The notes: generated from the sequence alone by a model not told the origin. 32,423 bases of DNA from Candidatus Buchananbacteria bacterium (GCA_014729025.1 WJKP01000033.1:1-32423), one strand, 5' to 3'; counted from the stretch's first letter, positions 7,368-16,486 are shown. Numbers and translations are program-made.

Positions 7368-7396
7368 ATTTTAATATAATTTAGCTAAGCTTTCAA
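7368..7396 (-). promoter_or_regulatory. Promoter TTGAAA (7396-7391), 17 nt, TAAAAT (7373-7368)
   Basis: Near-consensus hexamers with 17-nt spacing, upstream of the tiny-ORF unit and downstream of ychF. Confidence 0.6.
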
Positions 7397-7400
7397 ATTT

Positions 7401-8480
7401 TTATTTGGCAAAATGAAATAAAACCACATCACCGTCTTTAATTACATAATCTTTGCCTTCCATTTTAGCTACACCTTTTTCTCTGGCATTAGCCCAGCCT
7501 TGATTGGCAACAAACGTTAAATAAGGCACTACTTCAACTCGAACAAACCCGGCTTCAAAATCAGAATGAATTTTACCAGCTGCCTGAGGCGCTTTTGTTC
7601 CTTCAATAATTTGCCAAGAACGAGTCTCTTTTTCCCCTGTAGTTAGCATAGAAATATAATCAAGTAGCTGGTAACCCGCAATAATCATTTTTTCCAGGCC
7701 GGTTTGTTTAATATTTAAATCAGCTAAATAAGCTTTAGCTTCTTCATCTGATAACTCAGTTAATTCTTCTTCCATTTTACCGCAAACCAAAATAACGTTA
7801 GCAGGCTCCAAATTTAAATCAGCTTCTTTTAAAATTTGCTCGGTTGTTTTTCCTAAATCTTGCTCAGCTACATTAAAAACATATAAACAAGGTTTTTGCG
7901 TTAAAAATCTAAAAGTTTCAATTAATTCTAATTCGGCTTTAGTTAAATCAAGATTTTTAATTAATTTATTATTTTCCAAATCATTTTTTATTTTAAGCAA
8001 AAGATCTTTTAAGGCAGAATTATTTAATTTTTTGTCTTTTTTGTCCTCCAGTTTTTTATTAATTGATTTTAAATCAGCCATAATTAATTCCAAGTTAATA
8101 ATTTCCAAATCATCTTTAGAGCTAATTTGGCCTTCAATATGAGTGATCTTTTCATTTTTAAAGTGTCGCAAAACATGACAAATAGTGTGGCAATCTCTAA
8201 TATTAGATAAAAATTGATTACCTAGCCCCTCGCCTCTATGTGCTCCCTTAACTAAGCCCGCAATATCAATAAATTCAATGGTTGAGTAAATTTTTTTTTC
8301 TGAATCAGAAATTTTAGCCAGCGCATCTATTCTTGGATCAGGAACTTTAACGCAGCCGACATTGGGTTCAATTGTACAAAAGGGGTAATTTGAACTTTCA
8401 GCCTTTTGTCTGGTTAATGAATTAAAAATTGTTGATTTGCCAACATTTGGTAAACCGACAATTGCGATTGATAATGACAT
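7401..8480 (-). CDS. ychF: Redox-regulated ATPase YchF (Obg-family GTPase/ATPase)
   Basis: GLPNVGKSTIFNSLT, FIDIAGLVKGAHRGEGLGNQFL, TGL C-terminal TGS-like domain ending DYVIKDGDVVLFHFAK. Confidence 0.97.
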   Translation of the reverse strand: MSLSIAIVGLPNVGKSTIFNSLTRQKAESSNYPFCTIEPNVGCVKVPDPRIDALAKISDSEKKIYSTIEFIDIAGLVKGAHRGEGLGNQFLSNIRDCHTICHVLRHFKNEKITHIEGQISSKDDLEIINLELIMADLKSINKKLEDKKDKKLNNSALKDLLLKIKNDLENNKLIKNLDLTKAELELIETFRFLTQKPCLYVFNVAEQDLGKTTEQILKEADLNLEPANVILVCGKMEEELTELSDEEAKAYLADLNIKQTGLEKMIIAGYQLLDYISMLTTGEKETRSWQIIEGTKAPQAAGKIHSDFEAGFVRVEVVPYLTFVANQGWANAREKGVAKMEGKDYVIKDGDVVLFHFAK

Positions 8481-8525
8481 ATTTTTAGTAATTAATAATT
8501 AGACAAGGTATAACTCGTAATATAA

Positions 8526-9698
8526 TTAGTTAACTATAATACGGCGAATTGATTCAGCCAGGTTAGTGGTAATTACATAGGGAATAGTATTACATAACTT
8601 AGCAATATTTTCAATAGAATTAAGAGATTTTGTTTGATTATTAATAATTATTATTTCATCATGCTCATTTGCATTAGAATTGGTTAAATCACAAATACTT
8701 AAATTCATGCAGATTCTACCTAAAATAGGCAATTCTTGCCAGCCATTTTTTTGCGAATTATAGGCAAAAAGACCTTTATTACTCAATCTTCGGTTAATTC
8801 CTTCATAATAACCAGCCGGAATAATACCTATTTTTATAGCATTGGCGGCATTAAATGTTAAATTATAGCTAATTTTAGCACCTTTTGGTACTAATTTTGT
8901 TTGTATTATTGTTGAAATGAAGCGCAAACTAGGCTTTAATTGGCTAATTTTAGTGTAATTATGGTCATTGGGGTCTAAAGCCGAATAACCGTATAGACCC
9001 AAGCCTAGCCGAATACTATTGAATTCTGGGTCTTTAAGTTTAATTGCCGCGGCACTATTAGCAATATGTCTATATTTAGGTTTAAATCCCCTATCTTTTG
9101 CAATCTTTAAGGATTTTTTAAATAATTGAATTTGTTTTTGAGTGTAATTATCATTATTGGGATTATCAGCATCAGCTAAATGAGTCATTATTCCTTCTAG
9201 ATTTAGTGAGGGATATTTTTTTATTTCATTTAGTATATTAGGTAAATCATTAATTAAAAGTCCTTGGCGATTCATACCCGTGTCAATTTTTAAATGAATA
9301 TTTATTGGTTTATGGGTTTGAATTAAAGCTTTGATTGTTTCCAGATCATAAACAGTAATCGCCAGCTTTTTAAAATTAAATAATTTATAATTTTTAGGCT
9401 TATTATAGCCAATAATTAGTGTCTTACAATTATAGCTTGTTGATTTAATTTGTAAATATTCATAATAACTGTCAACGCAAATATATTTTAATTTTTGATT
9501 TTTTAGAATTTGAGCAATTAGTTCTAATCCGTGCCCATAAGCATTTGATTTTAAAACCGGGAAAATAAAAGAATCAGGATTAAGATCCTGATAGATTTGT
9601 AAATTATTAAGTATAGCAGATTGACTAATTTCAATCCGATTTAATGATTCTATTGTTCGTTCAAGCGGTTTTAAAAAATTATAAATAAATTTACGCAT
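8526..9698 (-). CDS. alr: Alanine racemase
   Basis: PVLKSNAYGHGLELIAQIL (PLP Lys), KIDTGMNRQGL, SIRLGLGLYGYS, LGRICMNLSICDLT. Confidence 0.95.
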   Translation of the reverse strand: MRKFIYNFLKPLERTIESLNRIEISQSAILNNLQIYQDLNPDSFIFPVLKSNAYGHGLELIAQILKNQKLKYICVDSYYEYLQIKSTSYNCKTLIIGYNKPKNYKLFNFKKLAITVYDLETIKALIQTHKPINIHLKIDTGMNRQGLLINDLPNILNEIKKYPSLNLEGIMTHLADADNPNNDNYTQKQIQLFKKSLKIAKDRGFKPKYRHIANSAAAIKLKDPEFNSIRLGLGLYGYSALDPNDHNYTKISQLKPSLRFISTIIQTKLVPKGAKISYNLTFNAANAIKIGIIPAGYYEGINRRLSNKGLFAYNSQKNGWQELPILGRICMNLSICDLTNSNANEHDEIIIINNQTKSLNSIENIAKLCNTIPYVITTNLAESIRRIIVN

Positions 9699-9803
9699 CG
9701 TTTTTTTTGCCTAGCAGTAGTTTTTGTGGATTTTAATGTGATTTACGCTCTAAGCTTATTAATTTATAGCTATGCGCCCTAGTTTTGACCAGGGGAGTAA
9801 TTA

Positions 9804-9879
9804 TGGTGGACCGTGCCGGACTTGAACCGGCCACCTCTGCCATGCCATGGCAGTGTTCTACCAGATGAACTAACGGCCC
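9804..9879 (-). tRNA. tRNA-Ala (GGC), CCA encoded
   Basis: GGGCCGTTAGTTCATCTGGTAGAACACTGCCATGGCATGGCAGAGGTGGCCGGTTCAAGTCCGGCACGGTCCACCA; anticodon loop ATGGCAT; G3:U70 identity pair present. Confidence 0.95.
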
Positions 9880-9882
9880 TTT

Positions 9883-10422
9883 TTAGTCAATAAATAGTGG
9901 CTCATAGCCATATTTTGTCAAAATTAATTCAATTTCAGTATATTTTTTACCAACAATCATGCCACCAGCTACAACCTTTTCTTGTGTAACTTCAGCTAGG
10001 CAAAATTCCGGAGGCATGAATTTATCTTTTTCCTGCTCATTTGTAAATTCAAAATCCACCAAGATTAAACCTGTTAAATCGTCTTTAAATACATCTATTT
10101 CAGCTGTTTTGTTTTTATATTTATAATAATAACGATATTTTCTAGCCCTTTTGCCAGTTAAATTGGAACTTAACTCCTTGAATTCGTTGGCAGTGATAGG
10201 AATTGTAAATTCATGTTGCTGAGAAGCATCATCAAGTATAACAGGGTATTTCTTGCAGATTTCATAGTCATCACCATTTTTTCTGATTCTTAATTTAGGA
10301 TGCTTGGAATTTTTAGGAATATAAATGTCAATAATTTCTTTATACGGTGCTTTAATTAGATTATCAGGTATAAATTTAAGCAAATAAGTCTTTTCGTATT
10401 CAATTTGATTATTTTTTAGCAT
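9883..10422 (-). CDS. CYTH-domain protein (class IV adenylate cyclase/triphosphatase-like)
   Basis: N-terminal EYEKTYLLKF (ExExK-type), PKLRIRKNGDDYEICKKYP, KTAEIDVFKDDLTGLILVDFEF, EVTQEK. Confidence 0.82.
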   Translation of the reverse strand: MLKNNQIEYEKTYLLKFIPDNLIKAPYKEIIDIYIPKNSKHPKLRIRKNGDDYEICKKYPVILDDASQQHEFTIPITANEFKELSSNLTGKRARKYRYYYKYKNKTAEIDVFKDDLTGLILVDFEFTNEQEKDKFMPPEFCLAEVTQEKVVAGGMIVGKKYTEIELILTKYGYEPLFID

Positions 10423-10437
10423 ATACCAAGCCCAATA

Positions 10438-10509
10438 TGTCCCCGCTAGGAATCGAACCTAGATTTAGGGATTAGGAATCCCTTGTTCTATCCATTGAAC
10501 TACAGGGAC
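10438..10509 (-). tRNA. tRNA-Arg (CCT)
   Basis: GTCCCTGTAGTTCAATGGATAGAACAAGGGATTCCTAATCCCTAAATCTAGGTTCGATTCCTAGCGGGGACA; anticodon loop TTCCTAA; CCA not encoded. Confidence 0.93.
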
Positions 10510-10568
10510 TAGATAATAGTTAATTGTAATTGTTATTATACCGCAATTTTAAGTTTTAAGCAATAAAA

Positions 10569-10584
10569 TGTTTCACGTGAAACA
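10569..10584. promoter_or_regulatory. parS site TGTTTCACGTGAAACA, in a 30-bp perfect palindrome (10562-10591)
   Basis: Exact match to the bacterial ParB/Spo0J parS consensus TGTTNCACGTGAAACA. Confidence 0.9.
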
Positions 10585-10794
10585 TTTTATTCTAATAAAA
10601 TTGCAATAGTTTGATTTATTTTACTAATATTATTATAAAAAAAGTGTCGCAATACTTTAGAAATAACTGGTCTAATGGGAAGTTTTTGGTGAAGTTTTTT
10701 ATTTTTATAAATAGTTTTATTTTGTTATAATTAATTTAGCGAATTAATTATATTAAATTTAGCTTTATTTTATTTTTGAGACAATAAAATTTTT

Positions 10795-12234
10795 ATGGAT
10801 AATAAGATGTCAAATAAAATTTTTTGGATATTATTTTTTGCAATTTTTATAATGGGTGCTTTTTTTCGTTTTTATGAATTAGACCTAAAGCCATTGCATC
10901 ATGATGAGGGAGAGGAGCAATATTTTTTTATTGAGCCATTACTAGATGATAAGGTTCTTATTTGGGATTATGATAATAAGGGATTAATTCGGCATTTTAT
11001 TAGTTATCCATTTGTAAGGTTTTTTGGTATTAATGCTTTTAGCCTTAGATTTACTTCAGCCCTAGCAGGTACAATTACAATATTACTATTATTATTTTTA
11101 ATGAAATATATAGGGAAGCAAGGAGTTTTATTGAGTTCGGCTCTTTTATCTTTTTCACCTTTTTTTATATATTATTCGAGACAATATACTCCTTATCCTT
11201 TTGATATTTTATTTCTTTTAATATTATTGATTTTAATTTTATTTTATTTAGATTCAAGAAAAAGAATTTACTTAATTTTGATTTCAATAGATTTGGCAAT
11301 AATCTTTAATTCAAATGTTGAGGCTTTTTTATTATTTGCATTAGTTTTTTTAATTTTTATTTATTTACTTTTTTTATTTAAGAAGGATATATATTTGAAA
11401 ATTTTAACAATAATTAGAGATATTTCATTTTCCTATAAATTAGTATTATTATTTATTTTTCTCTTTACTTTTATATTTTTTCAAACAAGTCTTTTTAGAA
11501 ATTTTAATAATTTATTAAATTTTCCTTATAGTTTTTTTAATTTAGCCAGTAAAACAGTCAATACGGGGCATAATAAAGGTTTTCTATATTATTTTAGAAT
11601 AATTTATCCATATGAGATAGGTCTTTTATTCTTTTGGTTAATTGGTATTTTTAAATTCAAGCGAAATTTATTTTCTAAATTTCTAGTATTTTGGTCTTGC
11701 GCTTTTCTTTTTATTTTTAGTTTAATTCCTTATAAAACTAACTGGACAATTATATATATATTATTTCCATTAGTTTTGTTGGCAGGAAATACTTTTCAGT
11801 ATTTAATTGAAAATTGGAAAACAAAAAGATTATTAATTATAACTTTTACATTATTAATATTAGTTACTAGTTTATATTTTAGTATTGAGCAAAATTTTAT
11901 TCATATAAATGATTTTACAAAAAATAAAATCGGATACGTTGAGACCAGTACAGACATATTTAGATTAATTGATGATATTAATAATTATGTAGATTTAAAT
12001 AAAGATAGCAAAGTATTAATTAGTGCTGAATCAAGCTGGCCAATACCAGCATACTTAAAAAATCTTAAATTATCGTATCAAACGGATTTAATTGGTTTAA
12101 ATATATCCGATTACCCAGGTTATGAAATTTTTATGGTTAATAAAGATCAATTGGTGGGAGAATACCCGGAATTTGAAAAAAGGGAGTATGAATTAAGAAA
12201 AAATTATAATTTAATAGTTTTATATAAAAACTAG
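10795..12234 (+). CDS. Multi-pass membrane glycosyltransferase (PMT/ArnT-like GT-C, TIGR03663-like)
   Basis: FRFYELDLKPLHHDEGEEQYFFIEPLL N-terminal catalytic loop; many TM segments. Confidence 0.78.
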   Translation: MDNKMSNKIFWILFFAIFIMGAFFRFYELDLKPLHHDEGEEQYFFIEPLLDDKVLIWDYDNKGLIRHFISYPFVRFFGINAFSLRFTSALAGTITILLLLFLMKYIGKQGVLLSSALLSFSPFFIYYSRQYTPYPFDILFLLILLILILFYLDSRKRIYLILISIDLAIIFNSNVEAFLLFALVFLIFIYLLFLFKKDIYLKILTIIRDISFSYKLVLLFIFLFTFIFFQTSLFRNFNNLLNFPYSFFNLASKTVNTGHNKGFLYYFRIIYPYEIGLLFFWLIGIFKFKRNLFSKFLVFWSCAFLFIFSLIPYKTNWTIIYILFPLVLLAGNTFQYLIENWKTKRLLIITFTLLILVTSLYFSIEQNFIHINDFTKNKIGYVETSTDIFRLIDDINNYVDLNKDSKVLISAESSWPIPAYLKNLKLSYQTDLIGLNISDYPGYEIFMVNKDQLVGEYPEFEKREYELRKNYNLIVLYKN

Positions 12235-12344
12235 ATATAATAAGTGAAGATATTAATAAAATTTATATAAGTTTGAAGATATTGCCTAAATAGTCTATTA
12301 TAATGATATATTTGATTTTATATCTATTTAATAAATAAGTTTAT

Positions 12345-13049
12345 ATGGATAATAAAATATTGCTAGCACTACCAGTTTATAATGAAGAAAAAGTATTAGA
12401 AAAATCAGTTTTAAAACTCTATAATTATTTTAAAAATAATATTAAGGATGATTGGCAGATAGTTATTGTTAATAATGCCTCAATTGATAAAACAAAAAAA
12501 GTTGCGGATTCTTTAGCTCAAAAATTTTTAAAAGTTGATTCTTTAAATCTAGAAGATAAGGGCAGGGGTAATGCTTTAAAAAATGTTTGGCAAAAATATG
12601 AAGCAGATATTTATGCTTATTGTGATATTGATTTAGCTACAGATATTTTTGCTTTTAAAAAATTATTTAATAGTATTATTAATGGTAGCGCTAATATTGC
12701 AATTGGAGCCCGGTATATTAAAGGTTCTCAAACAAAAAGAACACTTAATCGTTTAATTTATTCAAAAGTTTATATTTTTTTAGTTAGATTATTTTTCCCA
12801 ACAAAAATAAAAGATTTTCAGTGTGGTTTTAAGGCTGTTGATAAAAAAACAGTTTCAGAAATATTACCCTTAGTCAAAGATAAAGAATGGTTTTTTGATA
12901 CAGAACTTTTATTAATAGCTGAAAAAAATGATTTTAAAATTAAAGAGATTGCGGTTCAATGGAAAGAAAATCCTGAAACAAAAGTTAAGTTTATTAGGAC
13001 AATATATGATTATATTGAAAATTTAATTAAGTTTAAAAAATATTATTGA
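12345..13049 (+). CDS. Family 2 glycosyltransferase (polyprenyl-phosphate mannosyltransferase-like)
   Basis: LALPVYNEEKVLEKSVLKLYNYF, IVNNASIDKT, YCDIDLATD, DFQCGFKAVDK. Confidence 0.9.
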   Translation: MDNKILLALPVYNEEKVLEKSVLKLYNYFKNNIKDDWQIVIVNNASIDKTKKVADSLAQKFLKVDSLNLEDKGRGNALKNVWQKYEADIYAYCDIDLATDIFAFKKLFNSIINGSANIAIGARYIKGSQTKRTLNRLIYSKVYIFLVRLFFPTKIKDFQCGFKAVDKKTVSEILPLVKDKEWFFDTELLLIAEKNDFKIKEIAVQWKENPETKVKFIRTIYDYIENLIKFKKYY

Positions 13050-13858
13050 TGCGGGAAATACATAAAAAGGAAAGAGACTTCCATGATAAATGGGCAGATT
13101 TACAGAATATTGATGATATTGGTATCGATTCTTTTTTTGAAGCAACGACTGCTTTAGAAAATAAATATATAATAAATCAAATTAGTAAAGCAGGTGGATT
13201 AAAGGATAAAAAAATATTAGATGTTGGCTGTGGATTAGGCGAGAGTGCAATTTACTTCGCTCAAAAAGGAGCAAACGTTATTGCCATCGATACTTCTTCG
13301 GGTATGTTAAATTTTACCGATAAATTGGCAAAGAATAAGGATATAGCAGAAAGATTAGAATTATTAGTTATGTCAGCTGATGATGATTGGCCTTGGGTAA
13401 ATCAATTTGATTACATTTATGCTGCGAATGTTTTCCATCATGTTGCTAATAAAAAGACTTTTTTACAGAATATTAATCAAGCATTAAAACCAGGCGGCTC
13501 GTTTTTTATTTGGGATCCATTAAAATACAATCCTATAATTAATATTTATAGAACGATAGCACAGGAAGTTCGTACTGTTGATGAATCTCCAATAGGAAGA
13601 AAGGATGTTTCTCTCATTAAAAAATATTTTACCAATATTGAGATTCATTATTTTTGGCTATTGACTCTTATAATTTTTGTGAAGTATTTTCTTTCAGGCA
13701 TTGATCCAAACAAGGAAAGATATTGGAAAAGAATATATAGAGAGAAATCAATGGAATTACATTGGTGGCGTAAATTAGAATACTTAGATCATTTCCTTTG
13801 TCGAACGCCTTTTTTAAAATGGTTATGTTGGAATATTGTTATTTATGGTAAAAAATAA
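13049..13858 (+). CDS. Class I SAM-dependent methyltransferase
   Basis: ILDVGCGLGESAIYFAQKGANVIAIDTSSGML, DYIYAANVFHHVANKKTFLQNINQALKPGGSFFIWDP; TGATG overlap with the upstream GT2. Confidence 0.9.
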   Translation: MREIHKKERDFHDKWADLQNIDDIGIDSFFEATTALENKYIINQISKAGGLKDKKILDVGCGLGESAIYFAQKGANVIAIDTSSGMLNFTDKLAKNKDIAERLELLVMSADDDWPWVNQFDYIYAANVFHHVANKKTFLQNINQALKPGGSFFIWDPLKYNPIINIYRTIAQEVRTVDESPIGRKDVSLIKKYFTNIEIHYFWLLTLIIFVKYFLSGIDPNKERYWKRIYREKSMELHWWRKLEYLDHFLCRTPFLKWLCWNIVIYGKK

Positions 13859-14022
13859 TTAATTAATTTTAAATAATGAGAGAACCATATATTTTAATGC
13901 AAAGATAACTTTATTAAATAGACTAATTAGGCATATATTAATGATAATAAAGATTTATCTCAATATGAATTAAGACGTTATTATTATTTAGATTTAATAT
14001 TTAATAATTAAGTTATAAAATT

Positions 14023-14307
14023 ATGCTTTCAAAAATCCCTTTTGATTTAGACAAAGTAAAAAAAGAAGATGTTGATAAGGAAATTTTAAGATCAGCCATT
14101 ATTGCTGAATTGGACGCAATTAATTTGTATGAACAAATGGCTGATTTGACTGAAAATTCTGACATGAAGAAAATTTTATTGGATGTGGCCAGAGAAGAAA
14201 AAACACATGTTGGTGAATTTCAGTCATTATTGCTGGATTTAGATGATGAACAAGTCGTAGAATTAGAACAAGGCAGAAAAGAAGTTAATGAAGAATTAGG
14301 CAGATAA
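14023..14307 (+). CDS. Encapsulated-ferritin-like (EncFtn/rubrerythrin-like) four-helix protein
   Basis: LRSAIIAELDAINLYEQMADLTENSDMKKILLDVAREEKTHVGEFQSLLLDLDDEQVVELEQGRKEV; closely resembles the N-terminal ferritin-like domain of the P. furiosus encapsulin as recalled. Confidence 0.85.
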   Translation: MLSKIPFDLDKVKKEDVDKEILRSAIIAELDAINLYEQMADLTENSDMKKILLDVAREEKTHVGEFQSLLLDLDDEQVVELEQGRKEVNEELGR

Positions 14308-14310
14308 ATT

Positions 14311-14335
14311 AAAAAAGGGGAGCTTTTGCTCCCCG
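14311..14335 (-). terminator. Terminator GGGGAGC-AAAA-GCTCCCC-TTTTTT (minus strand)
   Basis: 7-bp GC stem with T6 on the minus strand. Confidence 0.8.
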
Positions 14336-14466
14336 AAGCCAATGAGAAAATATTTTTTTGCGCTCCTGGTAAAGGATCCTTGATTTTATTCCGTTTGGGG
14401 GTTGGAGCTGGGCGAGATCGGCCGTCCCGCTAAGTGGTTGGATTTGTTTATTTTCTCATTAGCTTT
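14311..14466 (-). ncRNA. Promoter-to-terminator noncoding RNA, closed by a 17-bp helix (6S-RNA-like overall layout; family not assigned)
   Basis: Minus strand AAGCTAATGAGAAAATA (14465-14449) pairs with TATTTTCTCATTGGCTT (14352-14336), one G-U; TATAAT at 14478-14473 with TTGTCC 18 nt upstream; no convincing ORF. Confidence 0.65.
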
Positions 14467-14472
14467 GAAATT

Positions 14473-14502
14473 ATTATATCATAAATAATCAAAGCTGGAC
14501 AA
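14473..14502 (-). promoter_or_regulatory. Promoter TTGTCC (14502-14497), 18 nt, TATAAT (14478-14473)
   Basis: Consensus -10, 4/6 -35, upstream of the minus-strand ncRNA. Confidence 0.55.
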
Positions 14503-14531
14503 ATCATTAATCATTGGTTAATATTTAAGTT

Positions 14532-15569
14532 ATGGAGCTATTATTAAGTATTATTTTAATTATTTTAGTTGCTGGCTTGGCAGTCATCTTTTTTTTATTA
14601 TTTAAATTAAATAAAGAGAAAACAGATGATCAGAGTATGGTTATGCTGCAAAATCAAATTAATGAAATTAATAAGACACTCGGTACAAGTTTGGCTGATA
14701 CTCAAAAAACAATGCAACGCCAATTTGGGCAAAATGCAAAAATAATTCAGGAAGTAACTGAGCGATTAACTAAGCTTGATGAGACTAATAAGCAGGTAAT
14801 GAATTATTCTGAGCAATTAAATAATTTACAGCGAATTTTGTTAAGTCAAAAACAAAGAGGCAATTTAGGTGAAGCCAGCTTGCAATTGGTTTTGGAAAAT
14901 ATTTTGCCGCCGACTGCTTATAAATTACAGTATCAATTTAAAGACGGAGATACTGTTGATGCAGTAATTTTTACCAAAGACGGTATTATTCCAGTTGATG
15001 CCAAGTTTTCTTTGGAAAATTATAATAAGATAGTTAATGAAGAAGATGAAACAAGAAGAGCTGGCTTGGAAAAAGAATTTAAAAACGATTTAAAATTAAG
15101 AATTGATGAAACCAGTAAATATGTTAAATCAAATCAAGGTACGCTGGATTTTGCTTTTATGTTTATTCCAGCAGAAGCAATTTTTTATGATTTATTAATT
15201 AATGAAGTTGGTGCCGTTAAGGTAGACACTAAAAATTTAATTGTTTATGCCATGAAAGATAAAAAAGTTATTATTGTTTCACCAACTACTTTTGCCGCTT
15301 ATTTACAAACAGTCTTACAGGGTTTACGAGCTTTTAAAATTGAAGAACAAACTAAAGAAATTATTAAAAGAGTTGAAATGTTGCAAAGTCATATGATCAG
15401 ATATGAAGAATATATGAAAAAATTAGGTAATAATTTAAGCACAACCGTTAATTCTTATAATTCAGCTTCCAAAGAATTTAAAAAAGTTGATAAAGATATT
15501 GTTAAAATTACTGGTAAAGAAAGCAAAATAGAGTCATTGGAGCTTGATAAGCCCCAAATATCTGATTGA
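14532..15569 (+). CDS. rmuC: RmuC-family DNA recombination protein
   Basis: N-terminal TM, coiled coil, RGNLGEASLQLVLENILPP, GIIPVDAKFSLENY, FAFMFIPAEAIFYDLL, IIVSPTTFAAYLQTVLQGLRAFKIEEQTKEI. Confidence 0.92.
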   Translation: MELLLSIILIILVAGLAVIFFLLFKLNKEKTDDQSMVMLQNQINEINKTLGTSLADTQKTMQRQFGQNAKIIQEVTERLTKLDETNKQVMNYSEQLNNLQRILLSQKQRGNLGEASLQLVLENILPPTAYKLQYQFKDGDTVDAVIFTKDGIIPVDAKFSLENYNKIVNEEDETRRAGLEKEFKNDLKLRIDETSKYVKSNQGTLDFAFMFIPAEAIFYDLLINEVGAVKVDTKNLIVYAMKDKKVIIVSPTTFAAYLQTVLQGLRAFKIEEQTKEIIKRVEMLQSHMIRYEEYMKKLGNNLSTTVNSYNSASKEFKKVDKDIVKITGKESKIESLELDKPQISD

Positions 15570-15697
15570 CAAGTTTATTATGATTTGTTAATATACTTTT
15601 AGCTCTCATGTTCATAGCTAAGTATTTAGTATTTAGCACAAATATGTGTTTTAATCTTACTAATTACTAATGACCAATTACTAATTACTAAATAAAT

Positions 15698-15994
15698 ATG
15701 CCACAAACAAAACAAGCTAAAAAAGAATTACGAAAAAGTCAGGAAAAAGCTGATTATAATCTTAAAATTAAACAAGATTTAAAAACATTGATTAAAAAAA
15801 CTAGAAAAGCCATTGAAAATAAAGAAGGTAAAGTGGAAGAAATGTTAAAACAAGTTCAAAAAAGTATTGATAAGGCTGTACAAAAAGGCGTTATTAAAAA
15901 AAATACTGGGGGACGTAAATTATCAAGATTATTGAGTGCTTATAAAAAATCACAACAAGCCGAGAAAGAAAAACCGGAAGAAAAAAATAAATAA
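15698..15994 (+). CDS. rpsT: 30S ribosomal protein bS20
   Basis: MPQTKQAKKELRKSQEKADYNLKIKQDLKTLIKKTRKAI...VQKSIDKAVQKGVIKKNTGGRKLSRLLSAYKK. Confidence 0.93.
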   Translation: MPQTKQAKKELRKSQEKADYNLKIKQDLKTLIKKTRKAIENKEGKVEEMLKQVQKSIDKAVQKGVIKKNTGGRKLSRLLSAYKKSQQAEKEKPEEKNK

Positions 15995-16043
15995 ATCCCC
16001 TAGATTGCTAGTTTTTTATTAAAATTTCAAATTAAGGTGGGAT

Positions 16044-16072
16044 CAATACTTTTAAAAAAAGTATTGTTTTTT
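16044..16072 (+). terminator. Terminator CAATACTTT...AAAGTATTG + T-run
   Basis: 9-bp stem followed by T6. Confidence 0.75.
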
Positions 16073-16109
16073 ATATATTTTTTTAACAAAAAACAGGGAG
16101 GAATTAAAT

Positions 16110-16475
16110 TTGAATACCTTTAAAATTTTGGTGGTGGATGATGAAAAAAATATCCTAAAAATTATGGCCAGGCTTTTGCGTCCTTATGGTACCATCATTC
16201 AAGCCAGTAATGGTCAGGAAGCTTTGACCTTGTTGGAAAAAGAGTCTTGGCAGGTTGATTTGGTTATTACTGATTTAACAATGCCCAAAATGGATGGATT
16301 GCAATTAATTGAAAGGATTCACGCAACTTGTTGTGATCTGCCAATTATTGTAATTTCAGGCCAGTACCAGACTGCTCCGCCAGCTGGTATTCAAATTATT
16401 GGAAAACCATGGCAAGACAATGAATTGCTTGCTGCTGTTGATCAGCACTTACAAAAAAACAAAACCCGCAATTGA
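16110..16475 (+). CDS. Stand-alone response-regulator receiver (CheY-like), TTG start
   Basis: FKILVVDDEKNILKIMARLL, DLVITDLTMPKMDGLQLIERI, PIIVISG, GKPW; GGGAGG RBS upstream of TTG. Confidence 0.9.
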   Translation: MNTFKILVVDDEKNILKIMARLLRPYGTIIQASNGQEALTLLEKESWQVDLVITDLTMPKMDGLQLIERIHATCCDLPIIVISGQYQTAPPAGIQIIGKPWQDNELLAAVDQHLQKNKTRN

Positions 16476-16486
16476 TGCGGGTTTTA
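16461..16486. terminator. Terminator AAAACCCGCA-ATTG-ATGCGGGTTTT between convergent genes
   Basis: Perfect inverted repeat with A and T tracts. Confidence 0.8.

Noticed and set aside
13930-14010. Possible remnant C-terminus NDNKDLSQYELRRYYYLDLIFNN*
   Set aside because: Very short with upstream in-frame stops; no family recognised, could be chance in AT-rich DNA.
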